NCBI RefSeq assembly: GCF_014306625.1 | Contig: NZ_JACRYL010000001.1 | Span: 236,778-300,777 of the forward strand | DNA length: 64,000 nt | Direction of reading: 5' to 3' | Origin: Pedobacter fastidiosus | GTDB taxonomy: Bacteria > Bacteroidota > Bacteroidia > Sphingobacteriales > Sphingobacteriaceae | Part shown: one piece after another, positions 35,277 through 44,237 of the stretch | Layout: every line of letters starts with the position of its first letter | Numbering within the stretch: position 1 is the first letter of the stretch | Translations under genes and position numbers: made by a program | Notes under the pieces: model-generated | The model's database searches: none | What the model saw: the letters and a program-made list of their open reading frames with translations, nothing else | What the model was told of the DNA's origin: nothing

Positions 35277-36218
35277 ATGAAAAAAATATTTTTGTTCTTA
35301 ATTTTAACCTCTCTTTTTTATAAAAGCTACAGTCAGGAAATCCCTCGGTTTAATCCAGATACTATAAAAACGATTACGCTTGATTCTGCTGTAAATATCA
35401 AGGCGGAACGACTAAACATCGAAACTTTTATCAATAGGATTATAAATGATACTTCGTTTTATCAATCTTTTAGAGATATGAAACGATATACTTTTATCGC
35501 TGAAAATCGTATTTATACATACGATAAGAAGAATAAAGTCGATGGTAAAATCTATCGCAAAATTAAGCACAACAACAGTGGACCCTATAAAATGGAATAT
35601 CTTGTTAAGCAGGATACTGGAAAAGTCTATAAAAAAAATGGGAAGTATCAGCTCTACACGGTAGAAATGTTCGATTACATTTTTATGAATGCCTACAATA
35701 CTGATTTTGTGCCAAATGCACCAGTTAGTGATGGTAAGGGTGGAACGAATGAGGGGTACAAGGATAAATTAAAAACATTAATTTTTAACCCCGGCAGGCC
35801 AGTTAAAGTTCCTTTTATTGGCAGTAAAACAGAAATTTTCTCTGCAAACATGCGCCAATATTACGATTATGGCTTTACCAGTGGTACATATTTAGACTCG
35901 ATTCCAGTATATCGATTTAAGGTTTCGGTTAAGCCAGACTTAAGCAGCTGGACAAAAGATGGGATAATGATCAAGGAATTAGTAACCATTTTTGATAAGC
36001 GGAATTTTAATATTTTAGGTCGTTATGTTGATATGAAATATAGTAATATGCTGTTCGATTTTGATGTGCAGATGAATATTGAAATGGGTTATTTTGGAGA
36101 AGACAAACTGCCAACAAAAATTACTTACCAAGGCAATTGGGATTATCCTTTCAAAAAGGAAGAACGGGCAAGTTTCTTAATTGTTCATAAAGATTACAAA
36201 CTCGAAAAGGGTAAATAA
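35277..36218 (+). CDS. Secreted protein of unknown function
   Basis: From the ATG at 35277 (MKKIFLFLILTSLFYKSYSQ) the product has a clear signal peptide and is 313 residues long; an in-frame ATG at 35253 would add eight residues before it and is less likely. The mature part is rich in Tyr, Lys and Asp (YTFIAENRIYTYDKKNKVDG, YYDYGFTSGTYLDSIPVYRF) and looks like an all-beta periplasmic domain of a lipoprotein-sorting or LolA-like type, but the similarity is only structural impression. No function is assigned. Confidence 0.75.
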   Translation: MKKIFLFLILTSLFYKSYSQEIPRFNPDTIKTITLDSAVNIKAERLNIETFINRIINDTSFYQSFRDMKRYTFIAENRIYTYDKKNKVDGKIYRKIKHNNSGPYKMEYLVKQDTGKVYKKNGKYQLYTVEMFDYIFMNAYNTDFVPNAPVSDGKGGTNEGYKDKLKTLIFNPGRPVKVPFIGSKTEIFSANMRQYYDYGFTSGTYLDSIPVYRFKVSVKPDLSSWTKDGIMIKELVTIFDKRNFNILGRYVDMKYSNMLFDFDVQMNIEMGYFGEDKLPTKITYQGNWDYPFKKEERASFLIVHKDYKLEKGK

Positions 36219-36276
36219 GGATTAACTAACGCATAAAAGATTTATTATCTTTAAACGATTATTTAAACCGATTAAA

Positions 36277-37851
36277 ATGCAATTTTTTTCTTCATTAAAA
36301 TTTAAGATAACGGCTGTTTTATTATTGTTCTGCGCAGTTAATTTACAAGCGCAGGTACTTTCCTCAAAACAGATCGATAGCTTGGTTGAAAAAACCTTAA
36401 CCACATTCAACGTTCCTGGAATCGCAGTTTCAGTAATAAAAGACGGTAAAATAATTCATTTGAAAGGCTATGGTGTTCGTTCAATAAAAACCAATCAAAA
36501 GGTAGATGAGAATACGCTCTTCGGTGTAGCATCGAATACAAAAGCGTTTACAGCTGCCGCTTTGGGTATGCTGGTTGATGAGAAGAAAATTACTTGGGAT
36601 ACAAAAGTTACAGATGTAATACCTGAGTTTAAAATGTATGATGCTTATGTAACCAGCGAATTTACCATCCGTGATTTACTAACGCACAGAAGCGGTTTAG
36701 GCTTAGGTGCTGGCGATTTAATGATCTGGCCAGATTCATCAACAGTAGATAAAAAACAATTAATTCATAATCTGAGATATTTAAAACCAGTTTCCTCTTT
36801 CCGTACAAAATACGATTACGACAATCTAATGTACATTGTGGCTGGCGATGTAGTTGCGAGAGTTTCTGGAATAACCTATGAAGATTTTATCGAAAGCAGA
36901 ATAATTAAGCCTTTGGGCATGACGAAAACTGCTGCTTCTTGGTATCGCTTAAAAGATAAATCTGATGTGATTGATGGTCATGCACCTTACGAGGGTAAGC
37001 TCCTTCCTGTAGGCTTGAGTTTCGGAGAAATAGCAAATGCTGCTGGTGGAATATATTCTAACGTAACCGATATGAGTAAATGGGTTATGGCCATGATGAA
37101 CAGTGGTAAATATGGTGAAGCCATGGATAAGAAATTATTCAGCCCCGCTGTAGCTAGAGAACTTTGGACTCCCCAAACCATCATAAATGGAGGTTCACCA
37201 TACAATACACACTTTAGTGCTTATGGTTTGGGCTGGTTTTTAAGTGATGTTAATGGCTATTTTCAAGCAACACACACTGGTGGTTTATCAGGAATTGTAA
37301 CTCAGGTAACGATTATTCCAGAAATGAAATTAGGTATAATTGTATTAACCAATCAACAATCTGGCGCCGCGTTTACGGCGATTACCAATACCATTAAAGA
37401 TGGTTATTTTGGCATAAAAGGACAAGATAGAGTTAAGGCTTATAACGATAACCGATTAAAAGGAGAGAAGCAAGCTGATGAAATAGTTGGTAAAATCTGG
37501 AGCGATATTGCTTCACAGCAAAAACTATCAATTGCAAAACCTGATGTTAAAAATTTTTATGGAACTTTTCATGATGCTTGGTTTGGTGATGTAACCATTA
37601 GCGAAGTAAATGGCAAAATGCACTTTCAAGCTAAAAATGCGCCGAAATTAAGAGGCGACATGACGTATTATAAGGGGAACACTTTTATTGTAAAATGGTA
37701 CGATAGAAGTTTGGATGCCGATGCCTTTGTTAATTTTAGCTTAGATAATAGTGCGCTTGCTGATGGTTTCAAAATTGAAGCCATTTCTCCATTAACTGAT
37801 TTCAGTTTCGACTTCCAAGATCTGGATTTTAAAAAAACCGATAAAAAATAA
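36277..37851 (+). CDS. Secreted serine hydrolase, class C beta-lactamase/DD-peptidase family
   Basis: A signal peptide (1-25, ending LQA-Q) precedes a beta-lactamase-fold domain. The catalytic set is SNTK (S86, K89 in FGVASNTKAF), YDN in KYDYDNLMYIV (the YxN motif) and HTGG in ATHTGGLSGI (the KTG equivalent). A C-terminal ~110-residue domain (YGTFHDAWFGDVTISEVNGK) resembles DUF3471. The 524-residue architecture is typical of Bacteroidota secreted esterase/D-aminopeptidase-like enzymes; it need not hydrolyse beta-lactams. The SGNH hydrolase gene follows after 21 bases, so the two are probably co-expressed. Confidence 0.9.
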   Translation: MQFFSSLKFKITAVLLLFCAVNLQAQVLSSKQIDSLVEKTLTTFNVPGIAVSVIKDGKIIHLKGYGVRSIKTNQKVDENTLFGVASNTKAFTAAALGMLVDEKKITWDTKVTDVIPEFKMYDAYVTSEFTIRDLLTHRSGLGLGAGDLMIWPDSSTVDKKQLIHNLRYLKPVSSFRTKYDYDNLMYIVAGDVVARVSGITYEDFIESRIIKPLGMTKTAASWYRLKDKSDVIDGHAPYEGKLLPVGLSFGEIANAAGGIYSNVTDMSKWVMAMMNSGKYGEAMDKKLFSPAVARELWTPQTIINGGSPYNTHFSAYGLGWFLSDVNGYFQATHTGGLSGIVTQVTIIPEMKLGIIVLTNQQSGAAFTAITNTIKDGYFGIKGQDRVKAYNDNRLKGEKQADEIVGKIWSDIASQQKLSIAKPDVKNFYGTFHDAWFGDVTISEVNGKMHFQAKNAPKLRGDMTYYKGNTFIVKWYDRSLDADAFVNFSLDNSALADGFKIEAISPLTDFSFDFQDLDFKKTDKK

Positions 37852-37872
37852 TTCTAACCAATTTATATAATT

Positions 37873-38532
37873 ATGAAAACCCTATTTAAAACAAGCATTC
37901 TAGTTTGCATTTGCTTAATCGCATTAACCTCAATGACATTTAAACCAAAACGCATTATTTTCTTCGGCGATTCGATTACACAACAAGGTGTATCGGCAAA
38001 TGGATATGTTACGCTGATAAAAAAATCTTTAGATTCTACTAAATACAATGTTACAGGAGCAGGAATTGGTGGTAATAAAGTATATGATTTATACTTGCGT
38101 TTAGAAGATGATGTGTTAAATAAGAAACCCGATTTGGTGGTTATTTATGTTGGAATCAACGATGTATGGCACAAACAATCTTCACATACAGGAACAGATT
38201 ACGATAAATATTTAAAATTCTATCAAGCCTTAATTAATAAAATTCAGGGCGTTGGAAGCAAGGTTGTTTTGGTTACGCCATCTGTAGTTGGCGAGAAAAA
38301 GGATGGAACAAATGAACTCGATGCTGATTTAAACAAATACGCTGCAGGCATTAGAGAATTGGCTGCAAAAAATAATCTTCCGGTATGCGATCTGAGAAAA
38401 ATTTTCGCAGAATATGAAGCTAAAAATAATCCAGAGGATAAAGAAAAAGGAATTTTAACAGTTGATAGAGTGCACTTAAACGACGTTGGAAACAAGTTGG
38501 TTGCAGATCAGTTATTGCCATTAGTAAAATAA
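37873..38532 (+). CDS. Secreted SGNH/GDSL hydrolase
   Basis: The 219-residue protein has an N-terminal hydrophobic segment (TSILVCICLIALTSM) and the SGNH blocks: FFGDSITQQG (S34), GAGIGGNKVYDL, VIYVGINDVWH and DRVHLNDVGNKL (catalytic Asp-His). It probably removes acyl or acetyl groups from surface glycans or other esters. It lies directly after the serine hydrolase. Its TAA stop is the first triplet of an R1 repeat arm. Confidence 0.92.
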   Translation: MKTLFKTSILVCICLIALTSMTFKPKRIIFFGDSITQQGVSANGYVTLIKKSLDSTKYNVTGAGIGGNKVYDLYLRLEDDVLNKKPDLVVIYVGINDVWHKQSSHTGTDYDKYLKFYQALINKIQGVGSKVVLVTPSVVGEKKDGTNELDADLNKYAAGIRELAAKNNLPVCDLRKIFAEYEAKNNPEDKEKGILTVDRVHLNDVGNKLVADQLLPLVK

Positions 38533-38696
38533 CCCCCCTAGCTCCCTGAAGGGGGAACTACAGGCGAGGTGGAAATAGCGGTGCAAATAATTAATATCAA
38601 AAAAGTACATATTCCCAAGACCGTTAGAACGGAAAAGCCCCTTTAGGGGTTTGGGGTAAAATAGAAAGGAAAAGCCCCTTTAGGGGTTTGGGGTTA
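38530..38696. repeat. R1 repeat arms filling the SGNH-dnaG junction, with tandem right arm
   Basis: The left arm TAACCCCCCTAGCTCCC starts on the stop codon of the SGNH gene. Two identical 26-bp right arms (38631-38656 and 38668-38693; GAAAAGCCCCTTTAGGGG core) are separated by 11 bases; the second continues TTA, of which the A is that of the dnaG ATG. The left flank GGGGGAACTACAGGCGAG resembles the one at the thrA end. Confidence 0.88.
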
Positions 38697-40669
38697 TGAT
38701 AAACCGCGACACGATAGATAAGATAATGGATACCGCTCGAATTGAGGAGGTAGTGGGAGATTTTGTGCACTTAAAAAAACGCGGAACAAGCTTAATTGGT
38801 AATTGCCCTTTTCATGGCGAAAAAACACCATCCTTTCACGTATCGGTAACCAAAGGGATTTATAAATGCTTTGGTTGCGGTAAAGGCGGTGATTCTGTGC
38901 GGTTTATTATGGATCACGAGAAATATTCGTATCCAGAAGCACTTAAGTTTTTAGCCAATAAATATAATATTGAGGTTGAGGAAACAGAACTTACTCCTCA
39001 AGATGCAGAAGCACAAAGCGCAAAGGAAAGTCTATATATCGTTTCACAATACGCATCAGCATTTTTTGTTAAGCAACTTTGGGAGACTGAAGAGGGCAAG
39101 GGCATTGGATTAAGCTATTTTAAAGAACGAGGTTTTAGAGAAGATATCCTTAAAAAGTTTGAAGTTGGTTACTCGCCCGATGTTTGGGATGCGATGACAC
39201 AAAGCGCAATAAATGCTGGTCATAATCTGGAATTTTTGGAAGCCACGGGTTTATCCATTAAAAACGATAACGGCAAAATTTACGATCGCTTTCGAGGAAG
39301 GGTAATGTTCCCGATCCATAATTTTACAGGTAGAATTATAGGTTTCGGGGGTAGAACCCTCAAAACAGATAAAAATGTTCCTAAGTATGTTAACTCACCG
39401 GAGAGTGAAATTTATCATAAATCGAATGTACTTTATGGGTTATTCCATGCCAAAAAGGCAATTCGCGATACGGATAACTGCTATTTAGCTGAAGGATATG
39501 CCGATGTGCTTTCGGTTCATCAAGCCGGAATCGAAAACGTGGTAGCCTCATCAGGTACTTCTCTAACGGTTGAGCAGATTAAATTAATCGGTCGTTTTAC
39601 GCAGAATGTAACCATACTATTTGATGGAGATGCGGCCGGAATAAAAGCCTCACTCCGGGGTTTGGATATGATTTTGGAAGAAGGACTCAATGTAAAAATT
39701 GTGTCTTTCCCTGACGGACATGACCCGGATTCTTACATGCATCACGTAGGTGCTGGAGCTTTCAAAACCTATTTAGAACAAAATAGAAAAGACTTTATCC
39801 TTTACAAAGCCAATGTTTTACTTAAGGATGCAGGAGATGATCCAATAAAAAGAGCAGGCATTATTAGAGATATTGTAGAGAGTATTGCAAAAATTCCTGA
39901 TCAGATTAAAGCATCTGTTTTTATTCGGGAATGTAGCAGTCTTTTAGAAATTGAAGAAAGAATTTTACTGACCGAATTGAACAAAATGCGTTCGGCAAAA
40001 AGTAAAAAAACTTTTGAGAGCAATCAAAGAGCAAACCACAGCAGCAATAATTCCTATTCATCTGGAGCACCAGAGCCATTAGGTCCGCCGGATAATTTAT
40101 GGGATGATCAGGCTGGCCCTGGGGAAGTACAACAAACTTCGGCAGAAGACCACCAAGAAAAAGAAGTTGTTCGTTTATTATTGGCTTATGGGCACGAATT
40201 TGTTAACTGGGATAGCATCGATGATATGTACATCGGTTCTTTTATTATGCAGAATTTAGCAGATGTCGATTTTGAAAACTCACTTTGTAAAAAAATAGTC
40301 GATTATTATAAATCTGAAATTGATAACGGAAGATTGCCGACAGCAAATCATTTTATAAAAAATGAAGATCGCGATATTGCAGATTTGGCCATTACCCTTT
40401 CAACTTCAGAATATGCGCTGAGCGAAAACTGGTTAAACAAACATCAGATTTACGTTAAAGATGAATCGATGCATTTAAAAGCAACAATTCTTGGCGGAAT
40501 TTTTCACTTAAAAAAACACAAGGTTGATAAAATTTTATCTAATTTGTTAAGAGAAATTAAAGAAGAAAAAGATGCTGATAACCAAATAATTTTAATGCAA
40601 CGTTACGGCGTAATTAAAGGTGTAGAGCGGGAGATTTCGAAATTTTTAGGTTCAGTTGTAGTAAAATAA
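38696..40669 (+). CDS. dnaG: DNA primase DnaG
   Basis: DnaG makes RNA primers at the replication fork. The zinc-binding domain is CPFHGEKTPSFHVS ... KCFGCGKGGDSVRF (residues about 37-63), followed by the TOPRIM RNA polymerase core with YLAEGYADVLSVHQAGI and FDGDAAGIKAS. A low-complexity linker (QRANHSSNNSYSS) leads to the DnaB-interacting C-terminal domain. The 657-residue length is normal. The ATG at 38696 abuts two tandem R1 arms. yraN follows after eight bases. Confidence 0.97.
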   Translation: MINRDTIDKIMDTARIEEVVGDFVHLKKRGTSLIGNCPFHGEKTPSFHVSVTKGIYKCFGCGKGGDSVRFIMDHEKYSYPEALKFLANKYNIEVEETELTPQDAEAQSAKESLYIVSQYASAFFVKQLWETEEGKGIGLSYFKERGFREDILKKFEVGYSPDVWDAMTQSAINAGHNLEFLEATGLSIKNDNGKIYDRFRGRVMFPIHNFTGRIIGFGGRTLKTDKNVPKYVNSPESEIYHKSNVLYGLFHAKKAIRDTDNCYLAEGYADVLSVHQAGIENVVASSGTSLTVEQIKLIGRFTQNVTILFDGDAAGIKASLRGLDMILEEGLNVKIVSFPDGHDPDSYMHHVGAGAFKTYLEQNRKDFILYKANVLLKDAGDDPIKRAGIIRDIVESIAKIPDQIKASVFIRECSSLLEIEERILLTELNKMRSAKSKKTFESNQRANHSSNNSYSSGAPEPLGPPDNLWDDQAGPGEVQQTSAEDHQEKEVVRLLLAYGHEFVNWDSIDDMYIGSFIMQNLADVDFENSLCKKIVDYYKSEIDNGRLPTANHFIKNEDRDIADLAITLSTSEYALSENWLNKHQIYVKDESMHLKATILGGIFHLKKHKVDKILSNLLREIKEEKDADNQIILMQRYGVIKGVEREISKFLGSVVVK

Positions 40670-40677
40670 TTATCGAT

Positions 40678-41043
40678 TTGGCCATTCATAACGATTTAGG
40701 GAAAGAAGGCGAGCAGATTGCCAAGCAACATCTAGAAGATAATGGTTACGAAGTTTTAGATGAAAACTGGGTTTATGGCAAAGCCGAAATAGATTTGATT
40801 GTTTACAAGGATGGAATAATGATTTTTGTTGAAGTTAAGACAAGAAGTTCTGTAGCATTTGGCGAACCTGAGGATTTTGTTCGCGAAGCTAAACAGAAAC
40901 AGATGGAACTTGCTGCAACAGAATATATAGACATTATGAACCATCAAAATGATATTCGTTTTGATATTATTGCAATAACATTTACAAAAAATAAAAATTA
41001 CACATTAAATCACATTGAAGATGCTTTTTGGCCAGAAGATTAA
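40678..41043 (+). CDS. YraN/UPF0102 family endonuclease-like protein
   Basis: The 121-residue protein starts MAIHNDLGKEGEQIAKQHL, standard for UPF0102, and has the predicted nuclease core ENWVYGKAEIDLI ... FVEVKTRSS (E/D-ExK). A role in recombination or transformation has been proposed for relatives; it is not established here. The start is TTG at 40678, eight bases after the dnaG stop; no ATG or GTG gives a better N-terminus. The 3' end overlaps the next gene by 29 bases. Confidence 0.9.
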   Translation: MAIHNDLGKEGEQIAKQHLEDNGYEVLDENWVYGKAEIDLIVYKDGIMIFVEVKTRSSVAFGEPEDFVREAKQKQMELAATEYIDIMNHQNDIRFDIIAITFTKNKNYTLNHIEDAFWPED

Positions 41044-42097
41044 AAACCTATTTTTTATCGCAGTTTTAATTGCTTTTGCAAGTTCTTGTAAGGATTCACC
41101 ATCAATTACCTATCGAAGCATTGTTTCGCCAATTATGGGCTTAAATGTTCCATCGGGTAATGAGATTGAAGTTAAAATTCAGTTTGGAAACGATAGAAAA
41201 GTTGATTCAGTTGTCTATCTATTGGATACGGTTAAAATTGAATCCAAAACAGATACTTCTATTTTAAAGCTTAAAACTGCAGGCTTAAAATTGGGTAATC
41301 ACTTAATTACCGCAAAGGTTTTCGGCGAAGGAAAGTCAGATGATTTAACAACAAACATTAATATTTTACCAAATCAGGCGCCTGCACAATACACGTATAA
41401 AATTATTAAAAGTTTGCCACACGATACTTCATCTTATGTAGAAGGTTTGGAATATCATGATGGATTTTTTTACGAAAGTGCTGGAGACTATGGTCATTCG
41501 AGTTTGCGAAAAGTAGAGCCGTCAACAGGGAAAATTGTTCAGAAAGCAGATTTGGATAAAAAGTATTTTGGAGAAGGTATTACCGTAATCGGAAATAAAA
41601 TCATTCAGCTTACTTACCGCGAAAAAATTGGGTTCGTTTATGATAAATCTACTCTGAAAAAAATAGCTGAGTTTCCTTATACACATGGTACGCAAGAAGG
41701 TTGGGGCTTGTATTTTGATGGTGATAAAGTCTTAAATACCGATGGGTCGGGTACTATATTTTTCTTAGATAAAAATACCTATCAGCCAATTGGTTCAATA
41801 GATGTTTTTGATAATAAAGGTGCCATTAAAGACCTAAATGAGCTTGAAGTTATTGACGGAAAAATTTATGCAAATGTTTATACAACCAATGATATCCTGA
41901 TCATTAACCCGACTACTGGAGCGGTTGAAGCAAGAATAGATTTATCCGGATTACTGCCCGAAGGTTATTTTAAAACAGAAGAAGCGATTGGAAACAATGT
42001 GCTAAATGGAATTGCTTATGATAAAGCCACTAAAAGACTTTTTGTAGCTGGTAAGAAATGGCCACATATCTTCGAGATAAAAATCGTCAAGAAATAA
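41015..42097 (+). CDS. Glutaminyl-peptide cyclotransferase lipoprotein (plant/bacterial QC type)
   Basis: QC converts N-terminal glutamine to pyroglutamate on exported proteins. The signal peptide ends in lipobox FASSC (Cys25). An N-terminal beta domain (~100 residues) precedes the five-bladed propeller of the glutamine cyclotransferase family: YVEGLEYHDGFFYESAGDYGHSS, FGEGITVIGNKIIQLTYRE, THGTQEGWGLYFDGD and NELEVIDGKIYANVYTTNDI are family signatures. The start overlaps yraN by 29 bases; ATG at 41021 is an alternative start. Confidence 0.93.
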   Translation: MKMLFGQKIKNLFFIAVLIAFASSCKDSPSITYRSIVSPIMGLNVPSGNEIEVKIQFGNDRKVDSVVYLLDTVKIESKTDTSILKLKTAGLKLGNHLITAKVFGEGKSDDLTTNINILPNQAPAQYTYKIIKSLPHDTSSYVEGLEYHDGFFYESAGDYGHSSLRKVEPSTGKIVQKADLDKKYFGEGITVIGNKIIQLTYREKIGFVYDKSTLKKIAEFPYTHGTQEGWGLYFDGDKVLNTDGSGTIFFLDKNTYQPIGSIDVFDNKGAIKDLNELEVIDGKIYANVYTTNDILIINPTTGAVEARIDLSGLLPEGYFKTEEAIGNNVLNGIAYDKATKRLFVAGKKWPHIFEIKIVKK

Positions 42098-42128
42098 AAA
42101 TGGGAGTCAGTTTTTGGCTCCCATTTTT
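42096..42128. terminator. Bidirectional terminator between QC and DUF4251 genes
   Basis: AAAAATGGGAG and CTCCCATTTTT form an 11-bp stem flanked by A and T runs on both sides, so it can serve both convergent genes. Confidence 0.85.
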
Positions 42129-42129
42129 A

Positions 42130-42660
42130 TTAATCATTCTCTTTAGGTTCGCTTAGATAGCCATTAAAGGTTATCGGTTGCTTATTTACGCTACTGGCAA
42201 TGAGCGAAGCATAACCATTTGCCGAAATGTTAATCGTAAAACGATAATTTTCTCTCTTTACATCTTTTGTATTGATCTGGATGATGTATGAACCTTTCTT
42301 CGATTTAGATTCTGTATAAGTGAAGTCTTTTGAGGTAAATTTTATCCCGCCTTCCGAAGAATTATATGGCGCATTATAAGAGCGACCATAGAAAGGCAAA
42401 TAAGCAATAACGCTATCCTTATTCACTTTTACATCATACTGCGAACCTGAAAGATTGATCATGCCTGCTCCTTGTCCGCCGGGCATTCTAGAGAGCACGT
42501 TGTTAAGGTCGGCGCTCGCCATTGGGATTGCTGTATTGGCAACAAACGTATAATTTTTATCGGCAACAATTTTAGCCGTAGTCTCTTTATTTGTTTGAGC
42601 AAAAGCTTGTGTGGCTAAACCAAACATCGCAATACTCATAAGAAATTTTAAATTTTTCAT
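42130..42660 (-). CDS. DUF4251 domain secreted protein
   Basis: A 176-residue protein with a signal peptide (1-21, ending AFA-Q). The mature domain matches the DUF4251 pattern of Bacteroidota: IVADKNYTFVANTAIPM near the start, YLPFYGRSYNAP, GGIKFTSKDFTY, and NYRFTINISANGYASLIASS with IPFxG-like ITFNGYL at the end. The function is unknown; the fold is predicted all-beta. It lies downstream of the Rieske gene but separated by 169 bases and a terminator, so it is a separate unit. Confidence 0.88.
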   Translation of the reverse strand: MKNLKFLMSIAMFGLATQAFAQTNKETTAKIVADKNYTFVANTAIPMASADLNNVLSRMPGGQGAGMINLSGSQYDVKVNKDSVIAYLPFYGRSYNAPYNSSEGGIKFTSKDFTYTESKSKKGSYIIQINTKDVKRENYRFTINISANGYASLIASSVNKQPITFNGYLSEPKEND

Positions 42661-42775
42661 GATTAATATTTTTAATGAAATAACAACTTAATGATGTGCA
42701 AGCTTGTCGGATTCCATAAAATACGGCAACTCAAAATTTTTTTATATTTAAAGATACTCAATAATTCAGCCAAAT

Positions 42776-42809
42776 AAAAAAGGCGATACCGTTAAAACAG
42801 TACCGCCTA
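42776..42809 (-). terminator. Terminator after the Rieske gene
   Basis: On the minus strand TAGGCGGTACTG and CGGTATCGCCT form a stem with one mismatch, followed by TTTTTTATTT. Confidence 0.65.
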
Positions 42810-42829
42810 ACCCTAATAAAAACAAATTA

Positions 42830-43282
42830 CTATGCTGTGGCAGAAAGAGTTGTCCCAGATACAGTGAGTGGGTAAGTTTTTAATGCGCTCGTAGTTCCAC
42901 CATCATTTGGTTGTGCTAAAATGCTTCCTGTAGTTGTGTATCTTGATGCGTGTAAACTGCATTGAATAAAGTTGCTTGCTTGGATAAAATTTAATGAACC
43001 GCCTTGATGTGGGCAAGTTGCCTGTGTTGCTGCAAAAGATGTAGTTGCATTTCCGGCAGCCGTTCTAATAAATAAAATGCCACTTACAACAACTGATGCA
43101 CCAACAGTTAAAAGTTGTGTGCCCAGATCTACACTCGCCGTTGTGCCAGAAGGTACGCCACCGCCACTTGGATTGTTTGGGGATGGATCATCGCCTTTTT
43201 TACCACAGCTAGATAAGCACGAACCCGTGCATACAAGGGCTATTCCTAAGCCCAAAGATTTAATAAAATCGTTACGTTCCAT
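42830..43282 (-). CDS. Rieske-type [2Fe-2S] lipoprotein
   Basis: The 150-residue protein has the Rieske ligands as C-x-H in QATCPHQGGSL and C-x-x-H in FIQCSLHASRY. The N-terminus MERNDFIKSLGLGIALVC resembles a Tat signal without a twin arginine and leads to a lipobox region (CTGSCLSSC), then a Pro/Gly/Ser linker (PSPNNPSGGGVPSG). It is exported and probably lipid-anchored. It ends an operon that starts with YceI and DUF5777 genes, spaced by 12 bases, which suggests a periplasmic electron-transfer role. Confidence 0.9.
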   Translation of the reverse strand: MERNDFIKSLGLGIALVCTGSCLSSCGKKGDDPSPNNPSGGGVPSGTTASVDLGTQLLTVGASVVVSGILFIRTAAGNATTSFAATQATCPHQGGSLNFIQASNFIQCSLHASRYTTTGSILAQPNDGGTTSALKTYPLTVSGTTLSATA

Positions 43283-43294
43283 AATTCTGTTTTG

Positions 43295-44233
43295 TTAGTA
43301 TATTTTAGATTGAAGGTCTTTATCTTTTGATTTGAACAAGGTGAAGTTTCTAGAAATTGTAAATCCAAACCGAACGCCACCATGTCTCCATGATTTTTTG
43401 GTGTCGGGTATAAAACTGTTTTCTGAGATAAATTCGGAGTTCATAAAGTTGAGAGAGAACACGTGTCCGCCTGTTTCTATTTCTAAACCTACGCCCAATG
43501 GATTATAAAATTTCTGCACCAAATCTATTGGCCTATTTATGCCATTAACCAAAGTGTAATCGGCAACAAACGATAATCTTTTGGTTAGTTTCACTCTACC
43601 AGCAAAGCCGATGCTGAACAAACTTTCTGGATCTTGTGTTTCAGTTGTGTTTTTTCTTAGCAATACCGATGGTGCAACCTGTAAAGAAATTCGTTGCGTT
43701 ATTTTTCTGGAAAATATAGGTTGCAAAAAGTAAGTAAAACGATTGGCATAAGTTGTAAATTCTGTAGTTGTAAAGGGTTCTCTAGCAATCCATCCCATTT
43801 GCGCCAATAACGTAATATTTATTGGAATGTTTCCGGATTTCCCTCCGCCTTGCTCTAATAGTTTGTATTTTAAAAAGCCATTGTAAAGCTCATCATGCTT
43901 GCTTCTGCCTATGCTTACCGTTAATTTATCGGTAATGCCGTAATCAAATCCAATAAAAAGATCAGAAGCTACATCTAAACCATAAAGCGTGTGCGCACTC
44001 CCAAATTCACCGCCAATATCACCGAAATGGTGGCGAATACGCATATCAAGATCATGCTTCTTTTGAGTTTCTGTAGATTGTGAAAGTACAATCCGAGTTG
44101 ATTTGAAAGTTGGATTCAGCACTTTTATTTTGGCTGTATCTGTCATGGATTTCAACAGAGAATCTGCAGATTGAGCATAAATGTTGCCGCTTAGTAAAAC
44201 AGCAAAGCTAAGTAAAGTAGAAAATTTTAACAT
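43295..44233 (-). CDS. DUF5777 family outer-membrane beta-barrel protein
   Basis: The 312-residue protein (start at 44233, MLKFSTLLSFAVLLSGNIYA signal) has the barrel-like pattern of DUF5777: HDLDMRIRHHFGDIGGEFGSAHTLYGLD, then alternating strands (YGITDKLTVSIGRSKHDELYNG, KLTKRLSFVADYTL) and a terminal strand GVRFGFTISRNFTLF. A start at 44263 would overlap the YceI gene by 26 bases; the start at 44233 leaves four bases after the YceI stop and exposes the signal peptide. It is the middle gene of the YceI-DUF5777-Rieske operon. Confidence 0.85.
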   Translation of the reverse strand: MLKFSTLLSFAVLLSGNIYAQSADSLLKSMTDTAKIKVLNPTFKSTRIVLSQSTETQKKHDLDMRIRHHFGDIGGEFGSAHTLYGLDVASDLFIGFDYGITDKLTVSIGRSKHDELYNGFLKYKLLEQGGGKSGNIPINITLLAQMGWIAREPFTTTEFTTYANRFTYFLQPIFSRKITQRISLQVAPSVLLRKNTTETQDPESLFSIGFAGRVKLTKRLSFVADYTLVNGINRPIDLVQKFYNPLGVGLEIETGGHVFSLNFMNSEFISENSFIPDTKKSWRHGGVRFGFTISRNFTLFKSKDKDLQSKIY

Positions 44234-44237
44234 GTAT

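Noticed and set aside
36277..37851. Second beta-lactamase (class C) as a resistance gene
   Set aside because: The SxxK, YxN and HTGG motifs also occur in esterases and D-aminopeptidases, and the DUF3471-like tail favours that group; resistance is not supported.
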